The notes: generated from the sequence alone by a model not told the origin. DNA of 64,000 nucleotides from Enterobacter kobei (GCF_018323985.1 NZ_AP024590.1:558001-622000), one strand, 5' to 3'. Positions 54,220 through 63,364 are shown, counted from the stretch's first letter. Made by a program: numbers and translations.

Positions 54220-54921
54220 TTACATCGGTAAATCTATCAGTAATGCACGCAGCAGCGTATCGGCGACGAGCGTTATGTTAGGCTCATCACGAATAAAGGC
54301 GCCATCACCACAGGTCAGGGCCTGCTGCTCGGTTTGATGTGTGACGGCGTGCACACTGCCGTGGATCGACTGCAAATAGGCGCGCGGTCCGTGGAGATGA
54401 AAACTTAGCTCTTCGCCGGTTTCCAGCTCAATATGATGGATCCACACCTGCTGACGCAGCTGTAAACTGCCCTCGCTGCCGTCCGGCGAGGCCAGCAGCT
54501 GCTGTGCATGATCCGCCAGCACCATTTTCTGCACCAGCGCATTTTCCCGCTCCGGGCAGGCGTCGAGCCATAACTGCATACGGGTCAGCGATTTATCTTT
54601 GCTGAGGTTATGCTCGCTGTAGCTGATACCCGGCTGCGTGGCGATCAGCAGCGCTTCGCCCGCTTTCGCCTGAACATGATGACCTTCGCTGTCGCGGTAC
54701 TCGGCTTCGCCTTCGAGGATCAGATTTAAAATATCCACTTTGGGATAGGTACGCGGCTGGAACGACGCGCCCGGTGCCAGCACTTCCTGATTCAGTACAC
54801 GCAACGAGGCATAGCCCAGTAGTTTCGGGTCAAAATAATGTCCAAAGGAGAAGGTGTAGCGAGCCTGCAACCATCCGAAATCTGCCTGGCCGCACTGTTT
54901 GGCTGTTCTTGTCGTGATCAT
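54220..54921 (-). CDS. yhaK: Pirin-like bicupin YhaK
   Basis: Bicupin of the pirin family, 233 residues from M-I-T-T-R-T-A, the E. coli length. It contains F-S-F-G-H-Y-F and the cupin segment R-T-Y-P-K-V-D-I-L-N. E. coli YhaK lacks the metal site of other pirins and is reported to be a marker of nitrosative stress. Divergent from yhaJ, which activates it in E. coli. Confidence 0.95.
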   Translation of the reverse strand: MITTRTAKQCGQADFGWLQARYTFSFGHYFDPKLLGYASLRVLNQEVLAPGASFQPRTYPKVDILNLILEGEAEYRDSEGHHVQAKAGEALLIATQPGISYSEHNLSKDKSLTRMQLWLDACPERENALVQKMVLADHAQQLLASPDGSEGSLQLRQQVWIHHIELETGEELSFHLHGPRAYLQSIHGSVHAVTHQTEQQALTCGDGAFIRDEPNITLVADTLLRALLIDLPM

Positions 54922-55026
54922 AATCTTTGCCCTCTCTTTACACTTTAACAATGGTAAAGGTATGGACGCTGCATTGTTAGCCAGATATTCTGCCCGGTAT
55001 GTTCAAATTTCCTGAATGAAAACGAC

Positions 55027-55923
55027 ATGGCTAAAGAAAGAGCGTTAACCCTCGAAGCATTACGGGTGATGGATGCAATCGATCGGCGTGGCAGTTTCGC
55101 GGCGGCGGCAGATGAGCTGGGCCGTGTACCGTCGGCGCTCAGCTATACCATGCAAAAGCTGGAAGAAGAACTGGACGTCGTGCTGTTTGACCGTTCCGGT
55201 CATCGCACGAAATTTACTAACGTGGGCCGTATGCTGCTGGAGCGCGGGCGCGTGTTGCTGGAAGCGGCCGATAAACTGACGACCGATGCGGAAGCGCTGG
55301 CGCGCGGCTGGGAAACACACCTGACGCTGGTCACCGAAGCGCTGGTGCCCACCCAGTCACTTTTCCCGCTGGTAGAAAAGCTGGCGACCAAAGCCAATAC
55401 CCAGCTGTCGGTGATCACCGAAGTGCTTGCCGGCGCGTGGGAGCGACTGGAGCAGGGCCGGGCGGATATTGTTATCGGGCCGGACATGCATTTTCGTTCC
55501 TCGTCAGAAATTAACTCCCGCAAGCTGTATAAGGTGATGAACGTCTATGTGGCTGCGCCGGGGCATCCCATCCATGATGAGCCTGAACCCCTGTCAGAAG
55601 TGACGCGCGTGAAATACCGCGGCGTGGCAGTGGCGGATACCGCGCGGGAACGTCCGGTATTAACCGTGCAGTTGCTGGACAAACAGCCGCGTCTGACGGT
55701 GAGTAGCCTGGAAGATAAACGCCAGGCGCTGCTGGCCGGACTGGGGGTGGCGACCATGCCGTATCCGATGGTTGAGAAGGATATTGCCGAAGGACGCCTG
55801 CGGGTGGTCAGCCCGGAATACACCGCCGAAGTGGACATTATTATGGCCTGGCGACGTGACAGCATGGGTGAGGCCAAAGCCTGGTGCCTGCGGGAGATCC
55901 CGAAGCTGTTTATGAACAAGTAA
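55027..55923 (+). CDS. yhaJ: LysR-type regulator YhaJ
   Basis: LysR-family transcription factor, 298 residues as in E. coli, with the N-terminal winged helix (A-L-R-V-M-D-A-I-D ... S-Y-T-M-Q-K-L-E-E-E-L-D-V-V-L-F-D-R) and a LysR substrate domain. In E. coli it responds to aromatic degradation products and controls yhaK and yqjF-type genes. Confidence 0.95.
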   Translation: MAKERALTLEALRVMDAIDRRGSFAAAADELGRVPSALSYTMQKLEEELDVVLFDRSGHRTKFTNVGRMLLERGRVLLEAADKLTTDAEALARGWETHLTLVTEALVPTQSLFPLVEKLATKANTQLSVITEVLAGAWERLEQGRADIVIGPDMHFRSSSEINSRKLYKVMNVYVAAPGHPIHDEPEPLSEVTRVKYRGVAVADTARERPVLTVQLLDKQPRLTVSSLEDKRQALLAGLGVATMPYPMVEKDIAEGRLRVVSPEYTAEVDIIMAWRRDSMGEAKAWCLREIPKLFMNK

Positions 55924-55954
55924 ATGACTCCTCCGGACGGAGGAGTCAGCAGGA

Positions 55955-56320
55955 TCAGGCGATCTGTTTTGGATCCGGACCAAAGCGGTTTTCGCCTGGC
56001 GTACCGCTCTGACAGTTGAAGGCGATGATCACCAGCCAGCCGATCACCGGGATCAGCAGCAGTAATAGCCACCACGCCGAACGGTCAGTATCATGCAGAC
56101 GACGAAACTGCACCGCCCACCACGGCAGGAAAATCAGTACGCCATAGACGGTGGTCAGCACGCCTTCACCACCGCCCAGTTGTAACCCCAGAATTTTATC
56201 CACGATCCCCAGTACCCCGGTCAGCACAATGTTAACCAGAATAAACATCCAGTACTCCTTGCGGCGCGCGCGCCCGCGAAACCCAATGTAGTTCCTGAGA
56301 ACTTTTAGATACCAGTCCAT
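55955..56320 (-). CDS. yhaH: DUF805 membrane protein YhaH
   Basis: 121-residue inner-membrane protein with three hydrophobic segments and the DUF805 signature R-G-R-A-R-R-K-E-Y-W near the N-terminus and R-R-L-H-D-T-D-R-S-A-W-W. The function is unknown. In E. coli the paralogue yhaI follows; here that place is taken by the pectin-fragment module. Confidence 0.94.
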   Translation of the reverse strand: MDWYLKVLRNYIGFRGRARRKEYWMFILVNIVLTGVLGIVDKILGLQLGGGEGVLTTVYGVLIFLPWWAVQFRRLHDTDRSAWWLLLLLIPVIGWLVIIAFNCQSGTPGENRFGPDPKQIA

Positions 56321-56479
56321 GTTAGCGCCTCAATCAGTGGTTAATTCTCTGTTTTATCAGCAATCATATTAAGAATAGCTATGAATATTTCGCCGGTAAA
56401 TATCACTAAGACGAATTAATCGAGGCGGCCATTTTTGCTTTCGCTTTCCGATCGGCATCACAGATCGTGTTTCCTCTGC

Positions 56480-56495
56480 TGTGATCCACCTCACC
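56480..56495. promoter_or_regulatory. CRP-like site upstream of yhaH
   Basis: TGTGA-TCCACC-TCACC matches the CRP consensus arms at 9 of 10 positions. It lies 160-175 bases upstream of yhaH and just past the 3' end of the large minus-strand gene, so the target is uncertain. Confidence 0.45.
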
Positions 56496-56556
56496 TGAAA
56501 TTCTCCCGTTCTGTGAAGCTGCTCGCTTTTTAATCGGCGGGAGTCGTTTCGTGAAG

Positions 56557-58197
56557 TCATGCCTCCCCGCGTTGATTTACTCCCGCTGCCGTTGCCGCCA
56601 TGCTGACGTCATCCGGTGCTTCCTGCTCAAGACTACGGGCCAGTTCATTGAGCCGCGTCGGACTGAGCAGGTTCTGGAAGATCCACGGATGTTTCTGCCC
56701 CTCGCCGGCAAACCAGGCGTCCAGCTCGCGGCTGACGGTACGCAGTGCCTGTAATGCATCGGTGAACTGCTGCGCCATACCGGATTGCGCGCCATATTTG
56801 CGCATCCAGATACGCAGCACGATGGCCCGCGTCACGGCGTGGTAAGCGCGGGTATACCACAGGGCGCGCGTGGTGGCATCGGTGAGGCGGCGGGTAAAGG
56901 CCGGGCTGAGGCTGCTGTCGCTTTGCAACTGCCGGGCGAGGGTTTGCATATGGCCCGCGAGGAACAGCGACTGCTGCCGCTCCAGCTCGATCAGCTGAAA
57001 CTGCTGCTGACCCAGTTCGGGATCGTCGGCGGGCATCAGCGGCTGAAACGCCTGCGCCCAGTTTGCGCTGCGGGTATCCAGATGCAGCAGATGCAACGTC
57101 TGCTGGAAGGTGGCGGGCGGCTGGCTGTGGGACTGCAACACGCGGCCAAGCAGCGTCGGGGTTTTACAGCTCCACTCGTAGCTGGTGCTCAACAGGTTAC
57201 TGAACAGCGTCTCAAGGTGCAGCGGCAACGGGCGATCGGCATGGCTTTGCAGCCAGGCGCGCGAAAGCGCGGCGGGTGAGCTGTGCGGATCGCGGACTTG
57301 CCGGGCGAGACCGTAAAGATTGATCTCATTGACGGAGTCGGTCAACTCCAGCTCGGGGATCCACTCCCAGTTAAGGCGCAGGGTGACGGCTTCAGGCATC
57401 GCGCCCTCCTGGCCGGCAAACCACTGCAAACGCTGGTGGAACTCCTCCAGTAAATAGCAGGGCAGCAGCGTCCAGCCGTATTCGATGCCCCACATATCGA
57501 ACTCCAGCCATTTGGTGAAGCCCGCCAGGGTGATCAGGTTGGGATTGTTGGCAAAGCCGGGACGGTAGTCCAGCTCGGTGGCTTTCACCGAGGCGCGCAC
57601 GTCACCGGGCAGCGCCTCCAGCGCGGTTTTCAACATGTGCCGCGGCCAGGTTTTATCCCGGTAATCGCGCAGCACCAGCTGGCGGCCCTGACGGCGCACC
57701 GACTGGTACAGCAGGTTTAATACGCCTTTCCACGCCTCGTTGCTCATGTCAGGGGTGGAAAGGGAAAGGCGCAGCCCGCGCACCGATGGCAGCGCCTGCA
57801 ACAATTCCGGAATGGCATGGCCGAATAGCCAGTCGGTAAAGCTGGCGTCATCGGCGCGCGCGTCGGCGAGAAAGAACTCCGGGAATTTGGCTTTTTGTTC
57901 GCTGCAATCGGGCGTGGCTTCTCCCTGCAACCAGAGTTGCAGGTGGTGCTCATCACAGTAGCGGCTGACCTTTTGCAGATACAGCAGGGCATGGTCGCGG
58001 CGATGGATCAGATGGCGAATATCGCCGGGGCGGCAGCCGGGAGAGGGCGCGGCAAGATCGGCAATCAGCGACTGCTGATGAATGATAAGGCCATTGAAAT
58101 GGTGCGCGTGAATCAGGGCGGCGATGTGCTGGAAATAGTGCCAGTCCCATATTTTCGGCGTATTGACTTCCAGCAATAACAAGGGTGCAGCAGACAT
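56557..58197 (-). CDS. Remote GH67-like protein, function unknown
   Basis: 546-residue cytoplasmic protein with no signal peptide; I do not recognise it as a named gene. Several segments recall GH67 alpha-glucuronidases: K-A-T-E-L-D-Y with D210 where GH67 has K-N-G-P-I-D, W-L-E-F-D-M-W-G-I-E-Y-G with E239 where GH67 has the F-Q-I-T-Q-E-Y-L-G segment, and N-E-I-N-L-Y-G-L-A-R...P, like the late A-N-x-Y-A-x-G-R-L-A-W-x-P. The D-to-E distance (29) is close to the 28 in characterised GH67 enzymes. The usual S-E-G-Q-P-G-P loop with the acid glutamate appears replaced by S-L-S-T-P-D (residues 145-150). Divergent from ogl. The family link is my inference. Confidence 0.6.
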   Translation of the reverse strand: MSAAPLLLLEVNTPKIWDWHYFQHIAALIHAHHFNGLIIHQQSLIADLAAPSPGCRPGDIRHLIHRRDHALLYLQKVSRYCDEHHLQLWLQGEATPDCSEQKAKFPEFFLADARADDASFTDWLFGHAIPELLQALPSVRGLRLSLSTPDMSNEAWKGVLNLLYQSVRRQGRQLVLRDYRDKTWPRHMLKTALEALPGDVRASVKATELDYRPGFANNPNLITLAGFTKWLEFDMWGIEYGWTLLPCYLLEEFHQRLQWFAGQEGAMPEAVTLRLNWEWIPELELTDSVNEINLYGLARQVRDPHSSPAALSRAWLQSHADRPLPLHLETLFSNLLSTSYEWSCKTPTLLGRVLQSHSQPPATFQQTLHLLHLDTRSANWAQAFQPLMPADDPELGQQQFQLIELERQQSLFLAGHMQTLARQLQSDSSLSPAFTRRLTDATTRALWYTRAYHAVTRAIVLRIWMRKYGAQSGMAQQFTDALQALRTVSRELDAWFAGEGQKHPWIFQNLLSPTRLNELARSLEQEAPDDVSMAATAAGVNQRGEA

Positions 58198-58287
58198 TAT
58201 TACCTGTTTCCTGGGGAAGCTGTTCACTCACCATACGGGCAAGCGCCCGGACGATCGACAGTTATTTGCAACCAACGGAGAAAAATG
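58198..58287. promoter_or_regulatory. Divergent GH67-like/ogl promoter spacer
   Basis: A 90-base spacer holds both start regions (ACAGG for the minus gene, CGGAG for ogl). No KdgR-type or CRP box is evident. It contains a GGGC-AAG-CGCCC-like dyad at about 58239-58250. Confidence 0.4.
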
Positions 58288-59466
58288 ATGGCGAAAGGGG
58301 ATAGCGTTCAGCTTCACTATTTTGAATATACCGATGAAGATACCGGCGCACGGGTTATTCGCCTGACGCCACCGGATATTATTTGTCACCGTAACTACTT
58401 CTATCAAAAGTGCTTCCTGGATAACGGACGCAAATTAATTTTTGCCGGGGAGTTTAGCGGCACGCGCAATTATTATTTGCTCGATATCGCCAGCGGCGAC
58501 GCAAAACAGCTCACTGAAGGGCCGGGGGATAATACCTTTGGCGGCTTCCTTTCGCCGGATGAAAAATACCTTTTTTACGTGAAAAGCGAACGCACTCTGA
58601 TGCGCGTGACGCTGGCGACGCAGGAAGAAAGCGTCGTGTATCGCGTACCGGACGACTGGGTGGGTTACGGCACCTGGGTGGCGAACGCTGACTGCAACAA
58701 ACTGGTGGGCGTGGAGATCCACCGTGACAGCTGGCGGCCCATCAGCGACTGGACGGTGTTCCAGGAATTTTATGCCGAGCAGCCGCGCTGCCGGGTGATC
58801 CGTATCTCGCTGGAAAACGGTGAGCGTGAAACCCTGCTGGAAGAAAATCAGTGGCTGGGGCACCCCATCTATCGCCCCTTTGACGACAACACGGTGGCCT
58901 TCTGTCACGAAGGGCCGCTGGATCAGGTCGATGCCCGTATGTGGCTGATGAACGAAGACGGCAGCCACATCCGCAAAGCCAAAGAACCTGCGCCAGGGGA
59001 AAGCTACACCCATGAATTCTGGGTACCGGACGGCTCGGCGCTGATGTATGTCACCTACGTCAAAGACAGCCCGGTGCGCTGGCTGTGCCGGGTGAACGGC
59101 GACAGCGGCAAGGATGAAAAGCTGATCGCCATGCCGCCGTGCTCCCATGTGATGAGTAACGACAGCGGCACGCTGGTGGTGGGCGACGGCTCCGGTAAAC
59201 CCATTGATATCGCCGATAACGCTGGCTACGGCGATACCACTGACCCTTATCTCTACCTGTTCGATATCGCCCGTAAGCAGACGCACAAAGTGGCACGCCA
59301 CAGCTCGTCATGGCGCGTGCTGAATGGCGATCGCCAGGTTACTCATCCGCATCCGTCGTTTACGCCGGATGAAAAACAAGTGCTGTTCAGCTCCGATAAA
59401 GACGGCCTGCCAGCGCTTTATCTGGCGGATATTCCTGACCGCGTATTACGCAGCATTCATTCCTGA
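58288..59466 (+). CDS. ogl: Oligogalacturonate lyase (PL22)
   Basis: Cytoplasmic polysaccharide lyase family 22 enzyme that cleaves saturated and unsaturated di- and oligogalacturonides to 5-keto-4-deoxyuronate. 392 residues from M-A-K-G (an ATG three bases earlier is equally placed). With this start the catalytic H242 and the Mn ligands H287, Q350, H353 and H355 of characterised Ogl enzymes all fall at the same numbers. A seven-bladed beta-propeller is expected. First gene of a three-gene operon. Confidence 0.94.
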   Translation: MAKGDSVQLHYFEYTDEDTGARVIRLTPPDIICHRNYFYQKCFLDNGRKLIFAGEFSGTRNYYLLDIASGDAKQLTEGPGDNTFGGFLSPDEKYLFYVKSERTLMRVTLATQEESVVYRVPDDWVGYGTWVANADCNKLVGVEIHRDSWRPISDWTVFQEFYAEQPRCRVIRISLENGERETLLEENQWLGHPIYRPFDDNTVAFCHEGPLDQVDARMWLMNEDGSHIRKAKEPAPGESYTHEFWVPDGSALMYVTYVKDSPVRWLCRVNGDSGKDEKLIAMPPCSHVMSNDSGTLVVGDGSGKPIDIADNAGYGDTTDPYLYLFDIARKQTHKVARHSSSWRVLNGDRQVTHPHPSFTPDEKQVLFSSDKDGLPALYLADIPDRVLRSIHS

Positions 59467-59477
59467 GAGGGCGCGCT

Positions 59478-60764
59478 ATGTTAAAGAAAATCTTGCCCGT
59501 TACGGCGTCGTTGTTGCTGGTCTGCGCCTGTGCGGCGCTGGCTCAGCCTGCGGAAATCCGCATCTCCTGGTGGGGCGGCAACAGCCGTCATCAGGCGACG
59601 CTGAAAGCCATTGAACTGTTTGAAAAGCAAAACCCGGATATTCAGGTGAAAGCGGAATATGCCGGTTGGGAGGGGTATCTCTCGCGCCTGACGGTGCAGA
59701 TGGCGGGGGGCGATGCGCCGGATGTTATTCAGACGAACTGGAACTGGCTGCCGCTGTTTTCCAAAGACGGCAATGGTTTTTACGACCTGCTGACGTTGAA
59801 AGAAAATATCGATCTCAGCCAGTACGATCCTCAGTCGCTGCAAAGCGTGATGGTGGATAACAAGCTGAACGGTATTCCGGTAGCGATGACGGCGCGCAGT
59901 TTTTATTACAACCAGAAACTGTGGCAGGAGATGGGCGTCGCTTATCCGCAAAGCTGGGAGGAATTAAAAGCCGCCGGCAACGCCTTTAAAGCGAAAGACA
60001 AAAATAAATACCCGCTGGTGCTCGATTATATGGAGTCGATCACTCTCGTGCAGTCATGGATGGTACAAAAGCATAATATTGCGGCTATCGACGAAAAAAG
60101 CGGGAAATTTAATTACACCCCACAGCAGTGGGTGGAATTTTTCCAGGTCTATAAAGACCTGGTGGACAACCATGTTTTCCCGTCCACCCGCGTGCTGTCG
60201 TCGTACGGCAAATCCAACACCTGGGAAATGAAGCCGTGGATCCAGGGGCAATGGGGCGGGATCTACATGTGGAACACCAATGCGGTGATGTACGAGAACA
60301 ACCTCGCCGCGCCCTATAACACGCTGGAGCTGGGCCCCTTCTTTATGCTGCCAGGCGCTACCGACGCAGGGCTGTTCCTGAAACCGACCATGATGTTCAG
60401 CGTGGCGAAAACCAGTAGGCATCCGCAGCAGGCGGCGAAGCTGATCGACTTCCTGATGAACGATCCGGCAGGCGTGGCGGCAATGGGGCTGGAGCGCGGC
60501 ACGCCGCTGAGCAAAAAGGCGGTGGCACAGCTCTCCGCCAGCGGCGTGCTCAAGGATGACAATATTACCGTTACCGGCATCAAATCGTCGCTGGCGCTGC
60601 CGCATCAGATCCCCACCTCGCCCTATTTTGATAACCCGCAACTGGTGGCGCTCTGGCATGACACTATCCAGAACATCGACCAGGGCAATATAACCGTTGA
60701 ACAGGCGGCGTCGCAGTTTGCCAAAAAAGCCGGGCGCATTTTACAGCGGGCCGTTAAAAAATGA
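59478..60764 (+). CDS. TogB-like oligogalacturonide-binding protein
   Basis: Family 1 extracellular solute-binding protein of 428 residues with a signal peptide cleaved after about A-L-A (residue 22). The start of the mature protein, I-R-I-S-W-W-G-G-N-S-R-H, and its place after ogl resemble TogB of the Dickeya TogMNAB importer. It lies 11 bases after ogl, and its stop overlaps the next gene by 4 bases. No partner permease or ATPase genes are nearby, so it must work with a transporter encoded elsewhere. Confidence 0.8.
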   Translation: MLKKILPVTASLLLVCACAALAQPAEIRISWWGGNSRHQATLKAIELFEKQNPDIQVKAEYAGWEGYLSRLTVQMAGGDAPDVIQTNWNWLPLFSKDGNGFYDLLTLKENIDLSQYDPQSLQSVMVDNKLNGIPVAMTARSFYYNQKLWQEMGVAYPQSWEELKAAGNAFKAKDKNKYPLVLDYMESITLVQSWMVQKHNIAAIDEKSGKFNYTPQQWVEFFQVYKDLVDNHVFPSTRVLSSYGKSNTWEMKPWIQGQWGGIYMWNTNAVMYENNLAAPYNTLELGPFFMLPGATDAGLFLKPTMMFSVAKTSRHPQQAAKLIDFLMNDPAGVAAMGLERGTPLSKKAVAQLSASGVLKDDNITVTGIKSSLALPHQIPTSPYFDNPQLVALWHDTIQNIDQGNITVEQAASQFAKKAGRILQRAVKK

Positions 60765-61576
60765 TCACGTTCAGCGCTACCCTGGCCTGTCAGTACGACA
60801 CGCCTTTTTCGCCCTTTCCGGCGGCACAGTTTACCCGCGGGCTGACCTGGCTGTCGCACAGCGGGTTTGACGCCGCGGAACTGTGCATCAATGACTATGC
60901 GGGGGTAGAGGTGGCCGCCCTCCGCGAGGCGTTAGATCGCGCTGGTCTTGGCTGTACGACTATAGCCACCGGCCAGGCATGCAAGCGTGACGGGTTGACG
61001 CTGCTGTCGGCAGAAAAAAGCGTGGTGCGCCGCACCCAGGAACGGTTATTTGCCCATATCGACGCGGCGGCGCAGCTCGGCAGCCACGTCACCATCGGAT
61101 CGCTGCGCGCCACGGATCTGCCGCTGGACACGCCACAGTATATGAACGAGCTGGCAACGGCGCTGTTTCCCTGCGTCGAGTACGCCCGACGCAACGGCGT
61201 GGTGCTGATCCTTGAGGCGCTGAACCGCTATGAAGTGTGTCAGTTGCACAGTGCGCAGGAGATGATGGATTACATGGCGTTCAGCGATGCGCCGGAAAAC
61301 GTCGGTGTGCTGTGGGATCTGTTTCACGCCGGTATTGAGGACGCCGATTTTTCAACGGCCATCGCCACGCTCGGTGCGCGGCTGCGTCATGTGCATCTGG
61401 CGGATTCAAACCGGGGATTTCCGGGGTACGGGCATCTGCCGCTGGACGAGGTATACACCACGCTCAGGTTGGCGGGTTATCAGGGGGCGGTGTCGCTGGA
61501 GTGTTTGTGCAGGCCCTCGGCGCAAACCGTGATCGAGGAGGCGGGCGAGCTGATCGCACGGCTGCGGCGTTTGTAA
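60761..61576 (+). CDS. Xylose isomerase-like TIM-barrel protein
   Basis: 271-residue AP-endonuclease-2/xylose-isomerase-like protein. Metal-ligand candidates are in order: E in L-I-L-E-A-L-N-R (about 148), D in V-L-W-D-L-F-H-A (about 182), H in R-H-V-H-L-A-D (about 212) and E in V-S-L-E-C-L (about 246). It probably isomerises or epimerises a sugar or uronate released by the operon, perhaps 5-keto-4-deoxyuronate or a galacturonate derivative, but the reaction is not known. Overlaps the binding-protein gene by 4 bases (ATGA). Confidence 0.8.
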   Translation: MITFSATLACQYDTPFSPFPAAQFTRGLTWLSHSGFDAAELCINDYAGVEVAALREALDRAGLGCTTIATGQACKRDGLTLLSAEKSVVRRTQERLFAHIDAAAQLGSHVTIGSLRATDLPLDTPQYMNELATALFPCVEYARRNGVVLILEALNRYEVCQLHSAQEMMDYMAFSDAPENVGVLWDLFHAGIEDADFSTAIATLGARLRHVHLADSNRGFPGYGHLPLDEVYTTLRLAGYQGAVSLECLCRPSAQTVIEEAGELIARLRRL

Positions 61577-61599
61577 ACGCCACCGCCGCGCGGTCAGGG

Positions 61600-62601
61600 T
61601 CAGTCGGTGTCGCGGTTGCCGAAACGGGTATCGCGGCCATGCGGCTCATCAAGATCCTGCCACGGACCGATGGAAATAATGCCGGTCGGGTTAATGGTCT
61701 TGTGACTGCAATAGTAGTGGGTGCGGATGTGCGCAAAGTCTACGGTTTCAGCAATGCCCGGCATCTGCCAGATGTCACGTAAGAATCCATGCAGATTCAG
61801 GTAATCGCTAATGCGGTGCTTGTCGCATTTGAAATGCGTGACGTAAACCGGATCGAAGCGTATCAGCGTAGTCCACAGGCGAATATCGGCTTCGGTCAGT
61901 TGGTTGCCGGTAAGGTAACGGTGCTGACCCAGCAGTTGCTCAAGGCGCGATAATGACGCGAACAGCGCGGTGACCGCCTCATCGTAGGCGCTCTGGCTGG
62001 TGGCAAAACCGGCTTTGTAGACGCCGTTATTTACAGTGTCGTAGATCCAGCCGTTCAGCTCATCAATCTGCGCCCGCAGCGCCGCCGGGTAGTAATCTCC
62101 CGCTTTTGCGCCCTGGGCATCAAAGGCGGTATTGAACATACGGATGATTTCCGCTGATTCATTACTGACGATGGTGTGGTTCTTTTTATCCCACAGCACT
62201 GGCACGGTGACGCGCCCACTATAGTGCGGATCGGCATGCAGATAGAGCTGATAGAGAAAATCGTGCTGATAGAGCGTATCGCCGGTTGCGGCCGGGAAAT
62301 TGTCATCAAAGGTCCAGCCATTTTCCAGCATCAGCGGGTTCACCACTGAGACATCAATAAAAGGCTCAAGACCTTTTAATTTACGCATGATTAGCGTGCG
62401 ATGCGCCCACGGACAGGCGAGGGAAACGTAGAGGTGATAGCGGCCTTTTTCTGCGGCAAATCCACCTTCACCGCTCGGGCCGGGTGCGCCATCGGCGGTC
62501 AGCCAGTTGCGGAAAGCGGAAACCGAACGCTTAAAACTGCCGCCCGTTGATTTGGTGTCGTACCAGGTGTCGTGCCAGACGCCGTCAATCAGTTGTCCCA
62601 T
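61600..62601 (-). CDS. yqjG: Glutathionyl-hydroquinone reductase YqjG
   Basis: Xi-class glutathione transferase that reduces glutathionyl-hydroquinones. 333 residues from M-G-Q-L-I-D-G; the catalytic C63 is in L-A-C-P-W-A-H. The C-terminus is 5 residues longer than E. coli YqjG. Convergent with the TIM-barrel gene. Regulated with yqjF and yhaJ-linked genes in E. coli. Confidence 0.95.
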   Translation of the reverse strand: MGQLIDGVWHDTWYDTKSTGGSFKRSVSAFRNWLTADGAPGPSGEGGFAAEKGRYHLYVSLACPWAHRTLIMRKLKGLEPFIDVSVVNPLMLENGWTFDDNFPAATGDTLYQHDFLYQLYLHADPHYSGRVTVPVLWDKKNHTIVSNESAEIIRMFNTAFDAQGAKAGDYYPAALRAQIDELNGWIYDTVNNGVYKAGFATSQSAYDEAVTALFASLSRLEQLLGQHRYLTGNQLTEADIRLWTTLIRFDPVYVTHFKCDKHRISDYLNLHGFLRDIWQMPGIAETVDFAHIRTHYYCSHKTINPTGIISIGPWQDLDEPHGRDTRFGNRDTD

Positions 62602-62755
62602 CACGTTCTCCTTCAGGTTGGGCAGATCCGCAAAAAAATGTCAGGCCAGGACAGCGAAACGCCACCTGGCAAATGGTGATAATGCCAGGCGGCGCGACCT
62701 TTACGTGGGCCTACATAATGCGTCAGTCGTTGTAGATGCCTTCAGTATAGAAGCC

Positions 62756-63148
62756 TTACCACTTTTTATTCAGCACGCGGTCGATGCTGAATGCACCCGG
62801 ACCGGTGATGCCCAGCAGCAGGTAGCCGCCAGCGATGGTCAGGTTTTTCATGAACATCAGCGAGTTCACACCTTCAGCAAAGTTGCTGTGGAAGATGAAC
62901 GCGGTCAGCAGCGTAAAACCAGCGGTGAACAGCGCGGTAGTACGGGTCAGGAAACCGAACAGGATCGCCAGACCGCCGCCGAACTCAAGCAGGATGGTCA
63001 GCGGCAGGAAGAAGCCCGGCACGCCCATGGCTTCCATGTACTGCTGCGTACCGGCGTAACCTGTGATTTTGCCCCAGCCAGCATAAATAAACAGGATTGG
63101 CATCAGAATACGCGCTACCAGGAAACCAACATCTTCTAATTTTTTCAT
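62756..63148 (-). CDS. yqjF: DoxX-family membrane protein YqjF
   Basis: DoxX/YphA-family inner-membrane protein of 130 residues with four hydrophobic segments; start M-K-K-L-E-D-V gives the E. coli length. Its gene is induced by aromatic nitro-compound breakdown products in E. coli, through YhaJ. 154 bases after (upstream of) yqjG. Confidence 0.95.
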   Translation of the reverse strand: MKKLEDVGFLVARILMPILFIYAGWGKITGYAGTQQYMEAMGVPGFFLPLTILLEFGGGLAILFGFLTRTTALFTAGFTLLTAFIFHSNFAEGVNSLMFMKNLTIAGGYLLLGITGPGAFSIDRVLNKKW

Positions 63149-63325
63149 TTTACTCTCCAGAAATCTCATGCTGTGTGCAGGTGTGATTGTTCAGGCAGTT
63201 ACGGCGCATAACGCACGCTTGCCGTCGATGGAGAGGATAATAAGCGTAGCGATTCGAGATTGTTAGCAAGGAAAACTGTCAATCTTTATCAAATATTCTG
63301 AGTAATGATAAGCGGGGTGAATATA

Positions 63326-63346
63326 CCCGGCGGAGAAACCGCCGGG
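63326..63346. terminator. Hairpin after yqjK
   Basis: Perfect eight-bp stem CCCGGCGG / CCGCCGGG with loop AGAAA, downstream of yqjK on the minus strand. No T run follows, so it may be a REP-like stabiliser rather than a terminator. Confidence 0.5.
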
Positions 63347-63364
63347 CAGGGGACAGATCACAGA

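Noticed and set aside
56369..56560. 63-residue minus-strand ORF between yhaH and the GH67-like gene
   Set aside because: No ribosome-binding site of quality, and no protein-like composition; the area is better explained as a regulatory spacer with a CRP-like site.
58198..58287. KdgR box upstream of ogl
   Set aside because: No TGAAA-N-TTTCA-like element is present in the 90-base spacer, so KdgR control is not supported by sequence.
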